This document shows, one piece after another, positions 28,465-37,548 of a stretch of 64,000 bases of DNA. Positions within the stretch are counted from its first letter, which is position 1, and each line of letters opens with the position of its first letter. The notes below the pieces were generated by a model. The model searched no databases. It was given only the letters and a program-made list of their open reading frames with translations, and was not told the origin of the DNA. The stretch is from G965205525 sp965205525 (GTDB lineage: Bacteria; Pseudomonadota; Gammaproteobacteria; JABABF01): positions 496,001 to 560,000 of the forward strand of contig OZ242171.1 of NCBI GenBank assembly GCA_965205525.1, written 5' to 3'. Made by a program: the position numbers and the translations under genes.

Positions 28465-29643
28465 ATGAATCTCCACGAGTATCAAGCCAAGCAGATTTTC
28501 GCCGATTTCGGGCTTCCGGTGTCTCGGGGAGTGGTGGCAGAGAGCCCCGAAGAGGCGGAGAAGGCAGCTGCGAAGATCGGCGGCACCCGCTGGGCGGCCA
28601 AAGCACAGGTGCATGCCGGCGGGCGCGGCAAGGCCGGGGGGGTTCTGCTTCTGGACAGCCCTGAGGCAGTGAAGGATTTTGCTGCCCGCTGGCTGGGCAA
28701 GCGCCTGGTTACCTGCCAGACAGACGAGCGCGGCCAGCCGGTAAACCAAATCCTGGTGGAGGAGTGCACCGAGATTGATCGGGAGCTCTATTTGGGGGCA
28801 GTGGTAGATCGCGAAAGCCGCCGGGTTGTCTTCATGGCTTCCACTGAGGGCGGCGTTGAAATAGAAAAAGTGGCCGCCGAAACCCCGGAAAAAATTCTGC
28901 GTGCGACGATCTCTCCGCTGACTGGCGCACTGCCTTTTCAAGGCCGCAGCCTAGCCTTCGGCATGGGGCTCTCCTCTTCCCAAGCGGCCCAGTTTGCCGA
29001 TATTTTTCTTGCCCTGTACCGCCTTTTCACCGAGCGGGATTTGTCGCTTTTGGAGATCAATCCGCTGGTGATCACCAAGGCGGGCAAACTGCACTGCCTG
29101 GATGCAAAGCTGGTGGCTGACGGCAATGCCCTTTACCGGCAGAAGAGCTTGGCGGCCATGCGCGATGCCAGCCAGGAGGACGAGCGGGAGGCCCGCGCCG
29201 CCGAGTGGGGTCTGAGCTATGTCGCCTTGGACGGCAGTATCGGCTGCATGGTTAACGGTGCCGGCCTGGCGATGGGCACTATGGACATGATCCAGCTGCA
29301 CGGCGGCAGCCCTGCCAATTTCTTAGATGTCGGTGGCGGCGCCACCAGCGAGCGGGTCAGCGAGGCATTCAAAATCATCCTCTCTGACGGCAAGGTGCGT
29401 GCCATCCTGATCAATATTTTCGGCGGCATCGTGCGCTGTGACTTGGTCGCCAAGGGTATTGTGGAGGCGGTGCGGGAGGCGGGCGTAAAAGTCCCGGTGG
29501 TGGTCCGGCTTGAAGGGAACAGCGCACCCCAGGGCTTGGAAATCCTGGCGGGAAGCGATCTCAATATCATTGCCGCCGGCACTATCACCGAGGCGGCGGA
29601 GCGGGCGGTGGAAGTCGCCGCCGGCAAGGGCGCGGCGCGATGA
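28465..29643 (+). CDS. sucC: Succinyl-CoA synthetase beta subunit
   Basis: Makes ATP or GTP from succinyl-CoA with SucD in the TCA cycle. The 392-residue protein begins with the family N-terminus MNLHEYQAKQIF and has the ATP-grasp segment KAQVHAGGRGKAGGV, metal-site residues around LEINPLVI and the C-terminal CoA-ligase region ILINIFGGIVRCD. The GGGAG before the ATG is too close (one base) to serve as a normal ribosome-binding site. The end overlaps sucD by four bases. Confidence 0.96.
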   Translation: MNLHEYQAKQIFADFGLPVSRGVVAESPEEAEKAAAKIGGTRWAAKAQVHAGGRGKAGGVLLLDSPEAVKDFAARWLGKRLVTCQTDERGQPVNQILVEECTEIDRELYLGAVVDRESRRVVFMASTEGGVEIEKVAAETPEKILRATISPLTGALPFQGRSLAFGMGLSSSQAAQFADIFLALYRLFTERDLSLLEINPLVITKAGKLHCLDAKLVADGNALYRQKSLAAMRDASQEDEREARAAEWGLSYVALDGSIGCMVNGAGLAMGTMDMIQLHGGSPANFLDVGGGATSERVSEAFKIILSDGKVRAILINIFGGIVRCDLVAKGIVEAVREAGVKVPVVVRLEGNSAPQGLEILAGSDLNIIAAGTITEAAERAVEVAAGKGAAR

Positions 29644-30512
29644 GCATACTGGCGGACGCTGATACCCGGGTGATCTGCCAGGGCTTTACCGGCTCCCAGG
29701 CGACTTTCCACTGTCAGCAGTGCATTGAATACGGCACCCAGCTGGTGGGCGGGGTGGTGCCGGGCAAAGGCGGACAGCAGCACTTGGGCCGCCCGGTCTT
29801 CAACACGGTGGCGGAAGCGGTGGCAGAAACCGGCGCCGATGCCTCCCTGATCTTTGTGCCGGCTCCCTTTTGCAAGGATTCCATCCTGGAAGCGGCGACG
29901 GCCGGCGTTGGCCTGGTGATATGCATCACCGAGGGCATGCCCACCTTGGATATGCTGCAAGTCAAAGCTTGCTGCGACGATCTTGGCACCCGTCTAATCG
30001 GTCCCAACTGTCCTGGCGTGATCACCCCCGGAAAGTGCAAAATGGGCATCATGCCCGGCAACATTCACTTGCCTGGACGGGTCGGCATCGTCTCCCGCTC
30101 CGGCACCCTGACCTATGAGGCGGTCAAGCAGACGGCAGATGCCGGCCTCGGCCAGTCCACCTGTGTGGGAATTGGCGGCGACCCGATCCCGGGCTCCAGC
30201 TTCACGGATATTCTCGCCATGTTTCAGCAGGACGAGGGCACCGATGCTATCGTCATGATCGGTGAGATCGGCGGCACTGCCGAGGAGGAGGCTGCTTCCT
30301 TCATACGCGAGCATGTAGAGAAGCCGGTGGTAGCCTACATCGCCGGTGTTACGGCGCCCCCTGGCAAGCGCATGGGACATGCCGGCGCCATCATTGCCGG
30401 CGGCAAGGGCACGGCGGCGGAGAAGTACGCAGCCTTGGAAGCCGCTGGCGTAAAAACCGTGCGCAGTCTGGCCGAGATCAGCACGGCACTGGCGAAAGCC
30501 GCCGGCTGGTAG
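29640..30512 (+). CDS. sucD: Succinyl-CoA synthetase alpha subunit
   Basis: Partner of SucC; binds CoA and carries the phosphohistidine. The 290 residues include CQGFTGSQATFHCQQ (CoA-binding Rossmann region), GPNCPGVITPGKCKMGI and the active-site segment RMGHAGAIIAGGKGTA, whose His is phosphorylated. The ATGA overlap with sucC indicates coupled translation. Confidence 0.96.
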   Translation: MSILADADTRVICQGFTGSQATFHCQQCIEYGTQLVGGVVPGKGGQQHLGRPVFNTVAEAVAETGADASLIFVPAPFCKDSILEAATAGVGLVICITEGMPTLDMLQVKACCDDLGTRLIGPNCPGVITPGKCKMGIMPGNIHLPGRVGIVSRSGTLTYEAVKQTADAGLGQSTCVGIGGDPIPGSSFTDILAMFQQDEGTDAIVMIGEIGGTAEEEAASFIREHVEKPVVAYIAGVTAPPGKRMGHAGAIIAGGKGTAAEKYAALEAAGVKTVRSLAEISTALAKAAGW

Positions 30513-30536
30513 CTGGTATCTGCCCCGGAAAGTGCA

Positions 30537-31562
30537 GTGAGTGCTCCGGTCAGCGTTTTAGGAGGGGGCAGTTTCGGCACTGTTCTTGCCAGCATCATCG
30601 CCGGCAATGGCACCGAAGTGCGGCTGTGGCTGCGGGATTCCGCCGCTGCTCGGAGGATACAGACAACCCGCCGCAATGCCGCCTATCTGCCCGACTGCGA
30701 ACTGGGGCCGACACTCATGGCCACGGCGGATATAGCAGAGGCCGTGGCGGGTGTCAGCTCGGTATTCGTGGCAGTTCCGAGCGCATCGTGTCGCGCGGTG
30801 GCCCGCCACGCTGCGCCCCACCTGCCGTCGGGCATACAGGTCATCAGCACTACTAAAGGATTGGAGGCAGAGGGCGTCAAGCTGATGAGCCAGGTCCTCG
30901 CCGAAGAACTGCCGGATGTCAGTATCGGCGTGCTGAGCGGGCCTAACATCGCCGCTGAGCTGGCCGCCTGCCAGCCCGCCGCCGCCGTCATCGCCAGTTC
31001 CGATGAAAATCTGCGCGCCCGCGTTCAGGATCTGCTGCACTGTGATTATTTCCGGGTGTATGCCGGGCTGGATATGTACGGCGTGGAGCTGGGAGGGGCG
31101 CTGAAGAACATTTACGCCATCATGGGCGGCATCGCTGCCGCCCTGGACTTGGGCTACAACGCTATCGGCCTGCTGATCACACGCTCACTGGCGGAAATGA
31201 GCCGCTTTGCAATCCATCTCGGTGCCGACCCGATAACTTTTCTCGGCCTCGCCGGCACTGGCGACCTGCTGGTAACCTGCCTCTCCCCAAACAGTCGCAA
31301 CTACCGGGTGGGGTACGCCTTGGGACAGGGTATGGATCTTAAAGAGGCGCTGGCCCAGGTGGACCAGACCGCCGAGGGAGTGAACACCCTGCGCATCGTT
31401 ACAGAGCGGGCGCGGCGGGAAAATATTTACATGCCGCTGGCAGACGGCTTGCACCGCATACTTTTTGAAGGGCATGCCTTGGAAGATGTGCTCTCCGGCC
31501 TGATGCGTCTGGAGCAGAAGGACGATGTGGAGTTCCAAACCGCCCGGCCTCGGGACGACTGA
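30537..31562 (+). CDS. gpsA: NAD(P)H-dependent glycerol-3-phosphate dehydrogenase
   Basis: Reduces dihydroxyacetone phosphate to sn-glycerol 3-phosphate for phospholipid synthesis. The 341-residue protein has the Rossmann motif VLGGGSFGTVLA, STTKGLE, the GpsA signature LSGPNIAAELA (usually GPSFA), the catalytic-Lys region ELGGALKNIYAI and the C-terminal GLAGTGDLLVTC. The GTG start at 30537 has GGAAAG upstream and follows sucD by 24 bases. Its stop overlaps the next gene by one base. Confidence 0.93.
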   Translation: MSAPVSVLGGGSFGTVLASIIAGNGTEVRLWLRDSAAARRIQTTRRNAAYLPDCELGPTLMATADIAEAVAGVSSVFVAVPSASCRAVARHAAPHLPSGIQVISTTKGLEAEGVKLMSQVLAEELPDVSIGVLSGPNIAAELAACQPAAAVIASSDENLRARVQDLLHCDYFRVYAGLDMYGVELGGALKNIYAIMGGIAAALDLGYNAIGLLITRSLAEMSRFAIHLGADPITFLGLAGTGDLLVTCLSPNSRNYRVGYALGQGMDLKEALAQVDQTAEGVNTLRIVTERARRENIYMPLADGLHRILFEGHALEDVLSGLMRLEQKDDVEFQTARPRDD

Positions 31563-32431
31563 TGGCGGAAGATTTCCAGCTGGAACTGCGCGGTCTCTCT
31601 TATGCAGTCCGCGCCTGGGGACCAAAGGACGGCCATCCGGTGCTGGCGGTGCACGGCTGGCTGGACAACGCCCTCAGCTTTGAAGTGCTGGCGGGGCACC
31701 TGCTGGAGTACCGCATAGTTGCCCCGGACTTAGCGGGCCACGGTCTAAGCGGGCATCGCCCTCCCCAGGGCTCCTATAACATCTGGGATGACCTGCCAGA
31801 CCTGCTCCTCCTCGCCGATGCACTCTCCTGGCAGAAGTTCTCGCTGCTCGGTCATTCCAGGGGGGCGGCCGTTGCCACCCTCTTGGCTGCCGCGGTGCCG
31901 GAGCGGGTCACCGCCCTGACGCTCTTGGAAGGTTTTCTGCCCCTGTCGGAGCAGGCCGAGAATGCCCCTGCCCAGCTGAGCCAATTCCTGCAGGACACCT
32001 TGGCTGCCCCGGGGAAGAGAGCGCCTTCCCACCCCGACCGGGCGGCGGCGGCCGCCGCCCGCGCTCGCCGCGCCGGGATGAGCCTGCCGACAGCGGAAAT
32101 GCTGCTAGAGCGGGGCGTGCGGGATGAGGATGGCAAGTGCCGCTGGCGCAGTGACCCCCGGGTAACCGGTGCCTCTGCTTTCAAGCTGGACCGGGCCCGC
32201 AACAATGCCTTCCTGCGTGCCCTGCAGGCGCCGACCCTGCTGATCCTGGCGCAGAAGGGCTTGGCCGGGATGTCCGAATTGCGTAAGATGTGTGAGAATT
32301 GCCCCCAGGCTGTGATGTCTGTGCTGCCGGGTCGTCATCATTTTCACATGGAAGAGGAACAGGCGCCGGCGGTGGCAGAGCGTCTTCGGCGTTTCTTGCA
32401 AAATTATTCTCTAGGGGGCAAAACACCATGA
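31562..32431 (+). CDS. Alpha/beta-fold hydrolase
   Basis: A 289-residue cytosolic hydrolase. The N-terminal strand and oxyanion motif VLAVHGWLDNA, the APDLAGHGLS segment and the nucleophile elbow GHSRG give the fold; the usual elbow is GHSMG. The likely catalytic His is in GRHHFHME near the end. Substrate is unknown; related proteins are esterases or serine hydrolases. It overlaps gpsA by one base and the following transferase by four, so the three genes form one unit. Confidence 0.85.
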   Translation: MAEDFQLELRGLSYAVRAWGPKDGHPVLAVHGWLDNALSFEVLAGHLLEYRIVAPDLAGHGLSGHRPPQGSYNIWDDLPDLLLLADALSWQKFSLLGHSRGAAVATLLAAAVPERVTALTLLEGFLPLSEQAENAPAQLSQFLQDTLAAPGKRAPSHPDRAAAAAARARRAGMSLPTAEMLLERGVRDEDGKCRWRSDPRVTGASAFKLDRARNNAFLRALQAPTLLILAQKGLAGMSELRKMCENCPQAVMSVLPGRHHFHMEEEQAPAVAERLRRFLQNYSLGGKTP

Positions 32432-33108
32432 TCCATCTGTATACCGCACCGACACCGAATGGCCACAAAATCTCTATCGCCTTAGAGGAGCTGGGCATCC
32501 CCTATGAGGTGCACAGCATCAACCTGGTGGAGGGCGAGCAGAAGCAGCCGGACTTCCTGCGCTTTAATCCGAATGGCAGGGTGCCGGCTCTGACAGACGA
32601 AGAAAACAAGGTCAGCATGTTTGAGTCAGGAGCCATCCTCATCTATCTGGCGGAAAAAGCTGGCCGCCTGCTTCCCGCCGGGGAGCCAGGGCGCAGCCAG
32701 GTGATGCAGTGGCTGATGCTTCAGATGTCGGGCATCGGCCCGATGCAGGGGCAGGCGGTAGTCTTTCATCGCTATCTTGAGGAGAAGCTGCCCGCTGCTG
32801 TTTCGCGCTTTCAGCACGAGGGGCGACGGCTTTATGGCGTTCTGGACGCCCGCCTGCAGAAGAATGACTTCCTGGCCGGGGAATACAGCATCGCGGATAT
32901 TGCCGTGTATCCCTGGTATGCCATCCATAGCTGGGCGGGCTTGCAGCTGGAGGACTTCAGTGCTCTCGCCAGCTGGGCGGAGCGCATCGGAGAGCGTCCC
33001 GCCGTGCAGCGGGGCATGGCGGTGCCCACCCGGATGAACCTGACCGAGCTGGATGAAAAGGAAGCCGAAGACATAGTGAAGCGAGCGCGCACCCTGCTGA
33101 TGCGCTGA
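32428..33108 (+). CDS. Glutathione S-transferase family protein
   Basis: The 226-residue protein starts at ATG 32428, four bases inside the hydrolase gene, with a GGGGG site upstream. The N-terminal thioredoxin-like domain has TPNGHKISIALEELGIPYE and the GSH-binding pattern GRVPALTDEEN...FESGAILIYLAEK. The helical C-terminal domain has the SIADIAVYPW motif. This matches the Nu-class/YghU-YfcG-like group, active in disulfide reduction or peroxide handling; the substrate is not shown by the sequence. Confidence 0.9.
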   Translation: MIHLYTAPTPNGHKISIALEELGIPYEVHSINLVEGEQKQPDFLRFNPNGRVPALTDEENKVSMFESGAILIYLAEKAGRLLPAGEPGRSQVMQWLMLQMSGIGPMQGQAVVFHRYLEEKLPAAVSRFQHEGRRLYGVLDARLQKNDFLAGEYSIADIAVYPWYAIHSWAGLQLEDFSALASWAERIGERPAVQRGMAVPTRMNLTELDEKEAEDIVKRARTLLMR

Positions 33109-33218
33109 GTGCAATCCCAAGGAGCGGCCGGGCAAGCCGCCAAGCGCTGGAAATCTCGGAAGGGCAGAGACAGCCTATAGCTGGCGGCAGCGGCCCTTCA
33201 ATTGCGGCGCGGGCGAGG

Positions 33219-33758
33219 CTATCGCAGGAGCGATAGAAATTCGTTGCGCGTCGCCGCGCTGGCGTGGAAGCAGCCTAGCATCGCGGATGTTTTCATAATC
33301 GAATTCTGCTTTTCCACGCCGCGCATCATCATGCACAGGTGGCGTGCCTCAATGATCACCCCGATCCCGGCGGCGCCGGTAACATCGAGGATAGAGGTCG
33401 CGATCTGTCTCGTTAACTCCTCTTGGATCTGCAGGCGACGGGCGTACATATCCACGATGCGCGCCACTTTGGACAGGCCCAGCACCTTGCCTTCTGGGAT
33501 GTAGGCGATGTGGCATTTCCCGATAAAGGGCAGCAGATGGTGCTCGCACAGGGAGTACAGCTCTATGTCCTGCACCAGGATCATTTCGCTGGCATTGGAA
33601 GGGAAAAGCGCGTTGTTAACCAGGTCGTCCAAGTTCTGCTGGTAGCCCCGGGTAAGAAAGCGCAGCGCCTGCGCCGCCCGGACCGGCGTGTCCAAGAGAC
33701 CCGGGCGTTCCAAGTCTTCACCAATTTCTTCAATCAAGCGGATATAGGCTTTTTCCAT
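33219..33758 (-). CDS. folE: GTP cyclohydrolase I
   Basis: Converts GTP to dihydroneopterin triphosphate, the first step of folate and pterin synthesis. The 179-residue protein has the zinc and active-site motif LCEHHLLPF, the GLSKVARIVDMYARRLQ signature and HLCMMMRG with the third zinc Cys. ATG 33758 (MEKAYIRLI) gives the usual short-form N-terminus; a TTG ten codons upstream is possible. It is transcribed divergently from aroC. Confidence 0.93.
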   Translation of the reverse strand: MEKAYIRLIEEIGEDLERPGLLDTPVRAAQALRFLTRGYQQNLDDLVNNALFPSNASEMILVQDIELYSLCEHHLLPFIGKCHIAYIPEGKVLGLSKVARIVDMYARRLQIQEELTRQIATSILDVTGAAGIGVIIEARHLCMMMRGVEKQNSIMKTSAMLGCFHASAATRNEFLSLLR

Positions 33759-33797
33759 GGAGGGACCTGCGGGGGCTGAAGACTGCAAAGAGGGAGA

Positions 33798-33806
33798 ATT
33801 CTAACA
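33798..33806 (-). promoter_or_regulatory. Extended -10 promoter of folE
   Basis: On the minus strand the sequence reads TGTTAGAAT, an extended -10 element 40 bases upstream of the folE ATG. It lies only 11 bases from the aroC -10 box on the other strand. Confidence 0.5.
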
Positions 33807-33817
33807 GGGGGGGCAGG

Positions 33818-33823
33818 TATAAT
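33818..33823 (+). promoter_or_regulatory. -10 box of aroC
   Basis: A perfect TATAAT is placed 39 bases before the chosen aroC start. No good -35 box is present at normal spacing. Confidence 0.5.
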
Positions 33824-33862
33824 GCGAATTCTTTGTCTCCCGCTCTCACGGCTTGCATACCG

Positions 33863-34978
33863 TTGTCTGGCAATACCTTCGGTCTTCTCTTCACTGTAAC
33901 CAGCTTCGGTGAAAGCCACGGTCCAGCCTTGGGCTGCATCGTAGATGGCTGTCCGCCCAGCTTAGCTCTCGCCGAGGCGGACATACAGCGGGACCTGGAC
34001 CGGCGTCGGCCCGGGCGTTCCCGCTACACGAGTCAGCGTCGGGAGCCGGACCAGGTGCGCATACTGTCCGGGGTTTTTGAGGGGGAGAGCACTGGCACGC
34101 CGATCATGCTTCTGGTGGAGAATCAGGACCAGCGCCCCAAGGACTACGCCAAGACCCGGGAGCTGCTGCGCCCGAACCACGCCGACTACGTCTACCTGCA
34201 AAAGTACGGACGGCGAGATCACCGGGGCAGCGGCCGCGCTTCCGCCCGGGAGACCGTCGCCCGGGTGGCGGCAGGGGCGATTGCCCGGAAGTATCTGGCC
34301 GAGCGCTGTGGCATTCAGATAAGGGGCTGCCTTGTCGGGCTGGGTCCCATCGGCTTGGAAATCTCGGACTGGAGTGCTGTGGAGAACAATCCCTTCTTCT
34401 GTCCGGACCCGGAGCGTCTGCCGCAGCTGGAAGAATTTATGGAGAAGCTGGTAAAGGAGGGGGATTCCATCGGGGCAGAAATTCTGGTAGAAGCCCGCTC
34501 AGTGCCGCCGGGGCTCGGCGAGCCTGTGTATGACCGCTTAGACGCGGACTTGGCGGCGGCCATGATGAGCATCAATGCGGTTAAGGGGGTGGCCGTGGGG
34601 GATGGCTTTGATGCCGCACGACAGCGCGGCACTGAACATCGGGACGAAATGCTGCCGGAGGGTTTCTGCTCCAATCATGCGGGGGGCATTGTCGGGGGTA
34701 TTTCCACCGGACAGGACATCCTGCTGCGAATCGCCTTAAAACCCACCTCCAGCATTCGGCTGCCGGCCCAGAGCGTGGATGTTGACGGTCAGCCGGCAGA
34801 GGTGGCCACCACCGGTCGCCATGACCCCTGCGTGGGCTTGCGCGCCGTGCCGGTGGCCGAGGCGATGCTGGCCTTAGTGCTGATGGACCATTTCCTGCGC
34901 AATCGTGCGCAGAATGCTGATGTTGAGCCCGGCATGAAGCCTCTGCCTTCCCGCGCGGGAGACCCTCCGACCCGATGA
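33863..34978 (+). CDS. aroC: Chorismate synthase
   Basis: Last step of the shikimate pathway, using reduced FMN to make chorismate from EPSP. The 371-residue product has SGNTFGLLFTVTSFGESHG at the N-terminus, RPNHADYVY, the RGSGRASARETVARVA signature and DEMLPEGFCSNHAGG. The start is inferred as TTG 33863, which gives the family N-terminus (M)SGNTFG and a leader of about 33 bases; TTG 33833 would sit almost at the transcription start. The end overlaps the MFS gene by four bases. Confidence 0.92.
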   Translation: MSGNTFGLLFTVTSFGESHGPALGCIVDGCPPSLALAEADIQRDLDRRRPGRSRYTSQRREPDQVRILSGVFEGESTGTPIMLLVENQDQRPKDYAKTRELLRPNHADYVYLQKYGRRDHRGSGRASARETVARVAAGAIARKYLAERCGIQIRGCLVGLGPIGLEISDWSAVENNPFFCPDPERLPQLEEFMEKLVKEGDSIGAEILVEARSVPPGLGEPVYDRLDADLAAAMMSINAVKGVAVGDGFDAARQRGTEHRDEMLPEGFCSNHAGGIVGGISTGQDILLRIALKPTSSIRLPAQSVDVDGQPAEVATTGRHDPCVGLRAVPVAEAMLALVLMDHFLRNRAQNADVEPGMKPLPSRAGDPPTR

Positions 34979-36126
34979 CGGTCTCTCCGCCCTACTGGCG
35001 GCTCTCTGGCTTTTATTTCTGCTACTTTGCAACTCTGGGGGCTTGGCTGCCCTACTGGAGCCTGTACTTGGATGAGCAGGGGCACCCCCCCAAGGTTATC
35101 GGCATTCTGCTGGCTGTCACCCTGCTGACCAAGGTTGTCGCCCCCTGGCTTTGGGGCTGGCTGGCCGACCGAGGCGGCGGTTATCTGCGCTTTGTCCGCT
35201 TCGGCGGCTTGATGGCCTGGGTCAGCTTCCTGCTGATTTTTCTCAGCGATAGCCTGGGCTGGCTTCTGGCAGTGCTGGCGCTGACAGCTTTTTTCTGGAA
35301 TGCAGTTCTGCCTCAGTTTGAAGTCTTCACACTTTCCCATCTGCGAGACAGGCCGGAGCGTTACAGCCTGGTGCGGCTGTGGGGCTCGGTCGGCTTTATT
35401 GCGGCGGTCGGCCTGCTCGGTCTTTTTTTCAGCGCGGTTTCCATACGCTTTCTGCCCTGGGTGCTGGTCTTGCTGCTGGGGGCTATCTGGTTCAGCAGCC
35501 TGCTGCTGCCGCCGTCGCCGCCCCGCCCCCGGCAGGAGAGCAGACGCTCCTTGGCGACGGAGCTGCTGCGACCGGCGACCCTGGCCTTTCTCGCTGCGGC
35601 TTTCTTGATTCAGCTGTCCCACGGGCCCTACTACACCTTTTACAGCATCCTGCTGGAGGATCGCGGCCACACCCGCCCCCTCATCGGCATGCTGTGGGCG
35701 CTGGGGGTGGGCTCAGAAGTTCTGCTGTTTCTCGCGCTGCCGAGATTCTTAGGGCGCATTGATGTGCGCCTGCTCCTCTTTGTCAGCGCCCTGCTGACCG
35801 CCCTGCGCTGGGCCATCATCGCCTTCTCTGCCGGCAGCCTCCCATTGCTGATTGCCGCGCAGCTGCTGCACGCCGCCAGTTTTGGCGCCTTTCATGCGGC
35901 CTCCATTGAAAGGGTGCGGAGCAGTTTCCGGGGCGGACTGGAAGGGCGCGGCCAGGCGCTCTACAGCGCACTGAGCTTCGGTGCCGGCGGTGCCCTCGGT
36001 GCCTGGGGCAGCGGGTGGCTGTGGACTCCCGGGGGGCAGGGTGTATTCCTCGCTGCCGCCGGATGCGGGCTGCTGGCTTCCTGTCTGCTCGCTCTCCTGT
36101 TCCTTGGACGCAGGGGCACCCCTTAG
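34975..36126 (+). CDS. MFS transporter, HcaT/MFS_1-like
   Basis: A 383-residue protein with about 12 hydrophobic helices. The opening YWRLSGFYFCYFATLGAWLP and the YWSLYLDEQG segment are typical of the phenylpropionate/nucleoside-proton symporter-like group (HcaT). WLADRGGG resembles the loop 2-3 motif of the superfamily. The substrate is unknown. Coupling to aroC by the ATGA overlap, as in Pseudomonas, does not by itself imply a shikimate-related substrate. Confidence 0.85.
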   Translation: MTVSPPYWRLSGFYFCYFATLGAWLPYWSLYLDEQGHPPKVIGILLAVTLLTKVVAPWLWGWLADRGGGYLRFVRFGGLMAWVSFLLIFLSDSLGWLLAVLALTAFFWNAVLPQFEVFTLSHLRDRPERYSLVRLWGSVGFIAAVGLLGLFFSAVSIRFLPWVLVLLLGAIWFSSLLLPPSPPRPRQESRRSLATELLRPATLAFLAAAFLIQLSHGPYYTFYSILLEDRGHTRPLIGMLWALGVGSEVLLFLALPRFLGRIDVRLLLFVSALLTALRWAIIAFSAGSLPLLIAAQLLHAASFGAFHAASIERVRSSFRGGLEGRGQALYSALSFGAGGALGAWGSGWLWTPGGQGVFLAAAGCGLLASCLLALLFLGRRGTP

Positions 36127-36283
36127 GCCAGTGGCCGGAGGCTGCTGATAGACATAGCCGTCGGGGACTCTCTCTGGGCAGCGGCGACTACGCTGCCGTT
36201 GCCTGCAAATATGCGGCGGTGCCGGCGGCAAGAATGACGGGCAAGGCGGTGGTGGTGCCTTGGAGAGTGGTCGGGGAGTGAAG

Positions 36284-37501
36284 CTAGGGTCTGCAGAGAT
36301 CTGCCGTGAAGCTCGTGCGCCCGCCCCCCACTGCAGGGGTAAATTCCAGGGTGGCTTCAAGACCGGAAATAGAGAGGGATGTGTAGGTGCCGCTGCTGTC
36401 TTGGGGATCCGGCATGAGTGCCAGTTGAGAGAGATCGTCTCCCCCCGTGTATTCCCCGCTAATGGGGGTGCCGGTGGGGTCGGTATCGGCATCTACCCGC
36501 ACGCCGCTTATGCTGCCGTCCGCATGGAAATTCATTTCCAGCAGCACACTGCCGGTGGCGGTGCTCACCATGCGCCATCGCAGATCTGTCAGCGGAGTAT
36601 CGCTGAGCCGCTGCACATCCATCGGGCCAGTTGGCGAAGTTCTGGCAATGCTCCTGTAGTCCCGGGCAAATCGGCCGGTGAAGTCCCGGCGGGTTCCCGC
36701 TTCCGTGTCAATTTCTGCAAAGCTGAGGTCCGTGTCCGCCGGCAGCGGGGTACTGCGGAATGCACCGCGAATGTCCAGCCCCGCATCGCTCAATCCGTAT
36801 ATAGAATTCACCGGCAGGGAGGCGGGCAGGGCGAAGGTGCCCGAGTCATCGCTGTCGCTGTAGCGGTATACGCCCGCTGCATGACAGCGCTGGGCCGCTT
36901 GCAGTCTCGCGATAGCATCCGTCAGGGCTGGGTAGTCCTCTCCCGCGGCGGGGAGATTTGGAAAATCTGCCAGGAGACCGGTGCCTGCAACATAGGGGCC
37001 GCCGCTTATCGACTGCACGGCATCGTGCATGATAATGCGGCTATGGAGTTCATTGGCAATAACAATCCGGTCCGTGTCTGAATTGCTGTGCAGACCTTGC
37101 AGGAAGGCGGCGACCTGTTGCACGATTGCTACGTTACCGGAGAGATCGGCCGGGGTGAGGGTCAGTCCCTCTGTGCTGGCTTCGGCCCTGGTGATAGCAG
37201 TGCCCCCCAGCTCCAGGCGATCATCGCTGTCTGCGGCATCGTCGCCGAGAAAGAAGACAACCCTGCTCGCCCTGTCCCTGGGGTAGCGGAAGCTGCCCAG
37301 CGGATCGGTGCGTCCGCTCCTTGAAACACTGTTGCTCTCCAGCACCTCGTAGAAGACACCCTGTACCGGGTCGTCGCTGAAGCGCCCTGCATAGAAATTT
37401 TCTTCCGAGTTTTCATCCTCATCATCGCTGTCTTCGTGACAGCCTGCGCTGAAGCCGAGTGCCAGGAACAGCAGGAGAAAATGCAGATAGCGAATTGTCA
37501 T
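36284..37501 (-). CDS. Putative lipoprotein of unknown function
   Basis: Starting at ATG 37501, the 405-residue product has a hydrophobic signal (LHFLLLFLALGF) ending in SAGC, a plausible lipobox with Cys21. A strongly acidic linker (DSDDEDENSEE) follows. The mature part is Asp-, Ser- and Thr-rich, with a helical segment around NVAIVQQVAAFLQGL and two more cysteines (RCHAAG and DLCRP). It ends convergently with the MFS gene. The frame is open upstream to 37585, but that part overlaps a gene remnant. No family recognised; surface or periplasmic exposure is inferred from the lipobox. Confidence 0.75.
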   Translation of the reverse strand: MTIRYLHFLLLFLALGFSAGCHEDSDDEDENSEENFYAGRFSDDPVQGVFYEVLESNSVSRSGRTDPLGSFRYPRDRASRVVFFLGDDAADSDDRLELGGTAITRAEASTEGLTLTPADLSGNVAIVQQVAAFLQGLHSNSDTDRIVIANELHSRIIMHDAVQSISGGPYVAGTGLLADFPNLPAAGEDYPALTDAIARLQAAQRCHAAGVYRYSDSDDSGTFALPASLPVNSIYGLSDAGLDIRGAFRSTPLPADTDLSFAEIDTEAGTRRDFTGRFARDYRSIARTSPTGPMDVQRLSDTPLTDLRWRMVSTATGSVLLEMNFHADGSISGVRVDADTDPTGTPISGEYTGGDDLSQLALMPDPQDSSGTYTSLSISGLEATLEFTPAVGGGRTSFTADLCRP

Positions 37502-37539
37502 GGGGAGCTGGGGCTCTGTTTTGCTGGGGAAACAGGTGA

Positions 37540-37548
37540 ATTGTAGCA
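37540..37548 (-). promoter_or_regulatory. Extended -10 promoter of the lipoprotein gene
   Basis: The minus strand reads TGCTACAAT, matching the extended -10 consensus at all but one -10 position, 38 bases before the ATG. It lies inside the decayed glycosyltransferase copy. Confidence 0.45.

Noticed and set aside
36127..36283. Possible terminator between the convergent MFS and lipoprotein genes (stem GGCAGCG/CGCTGCC at 36177-36197)
   Set aside because: The stem is perfect over seven pairs but there is no T-run on either strand, so I do not call it a terminator.
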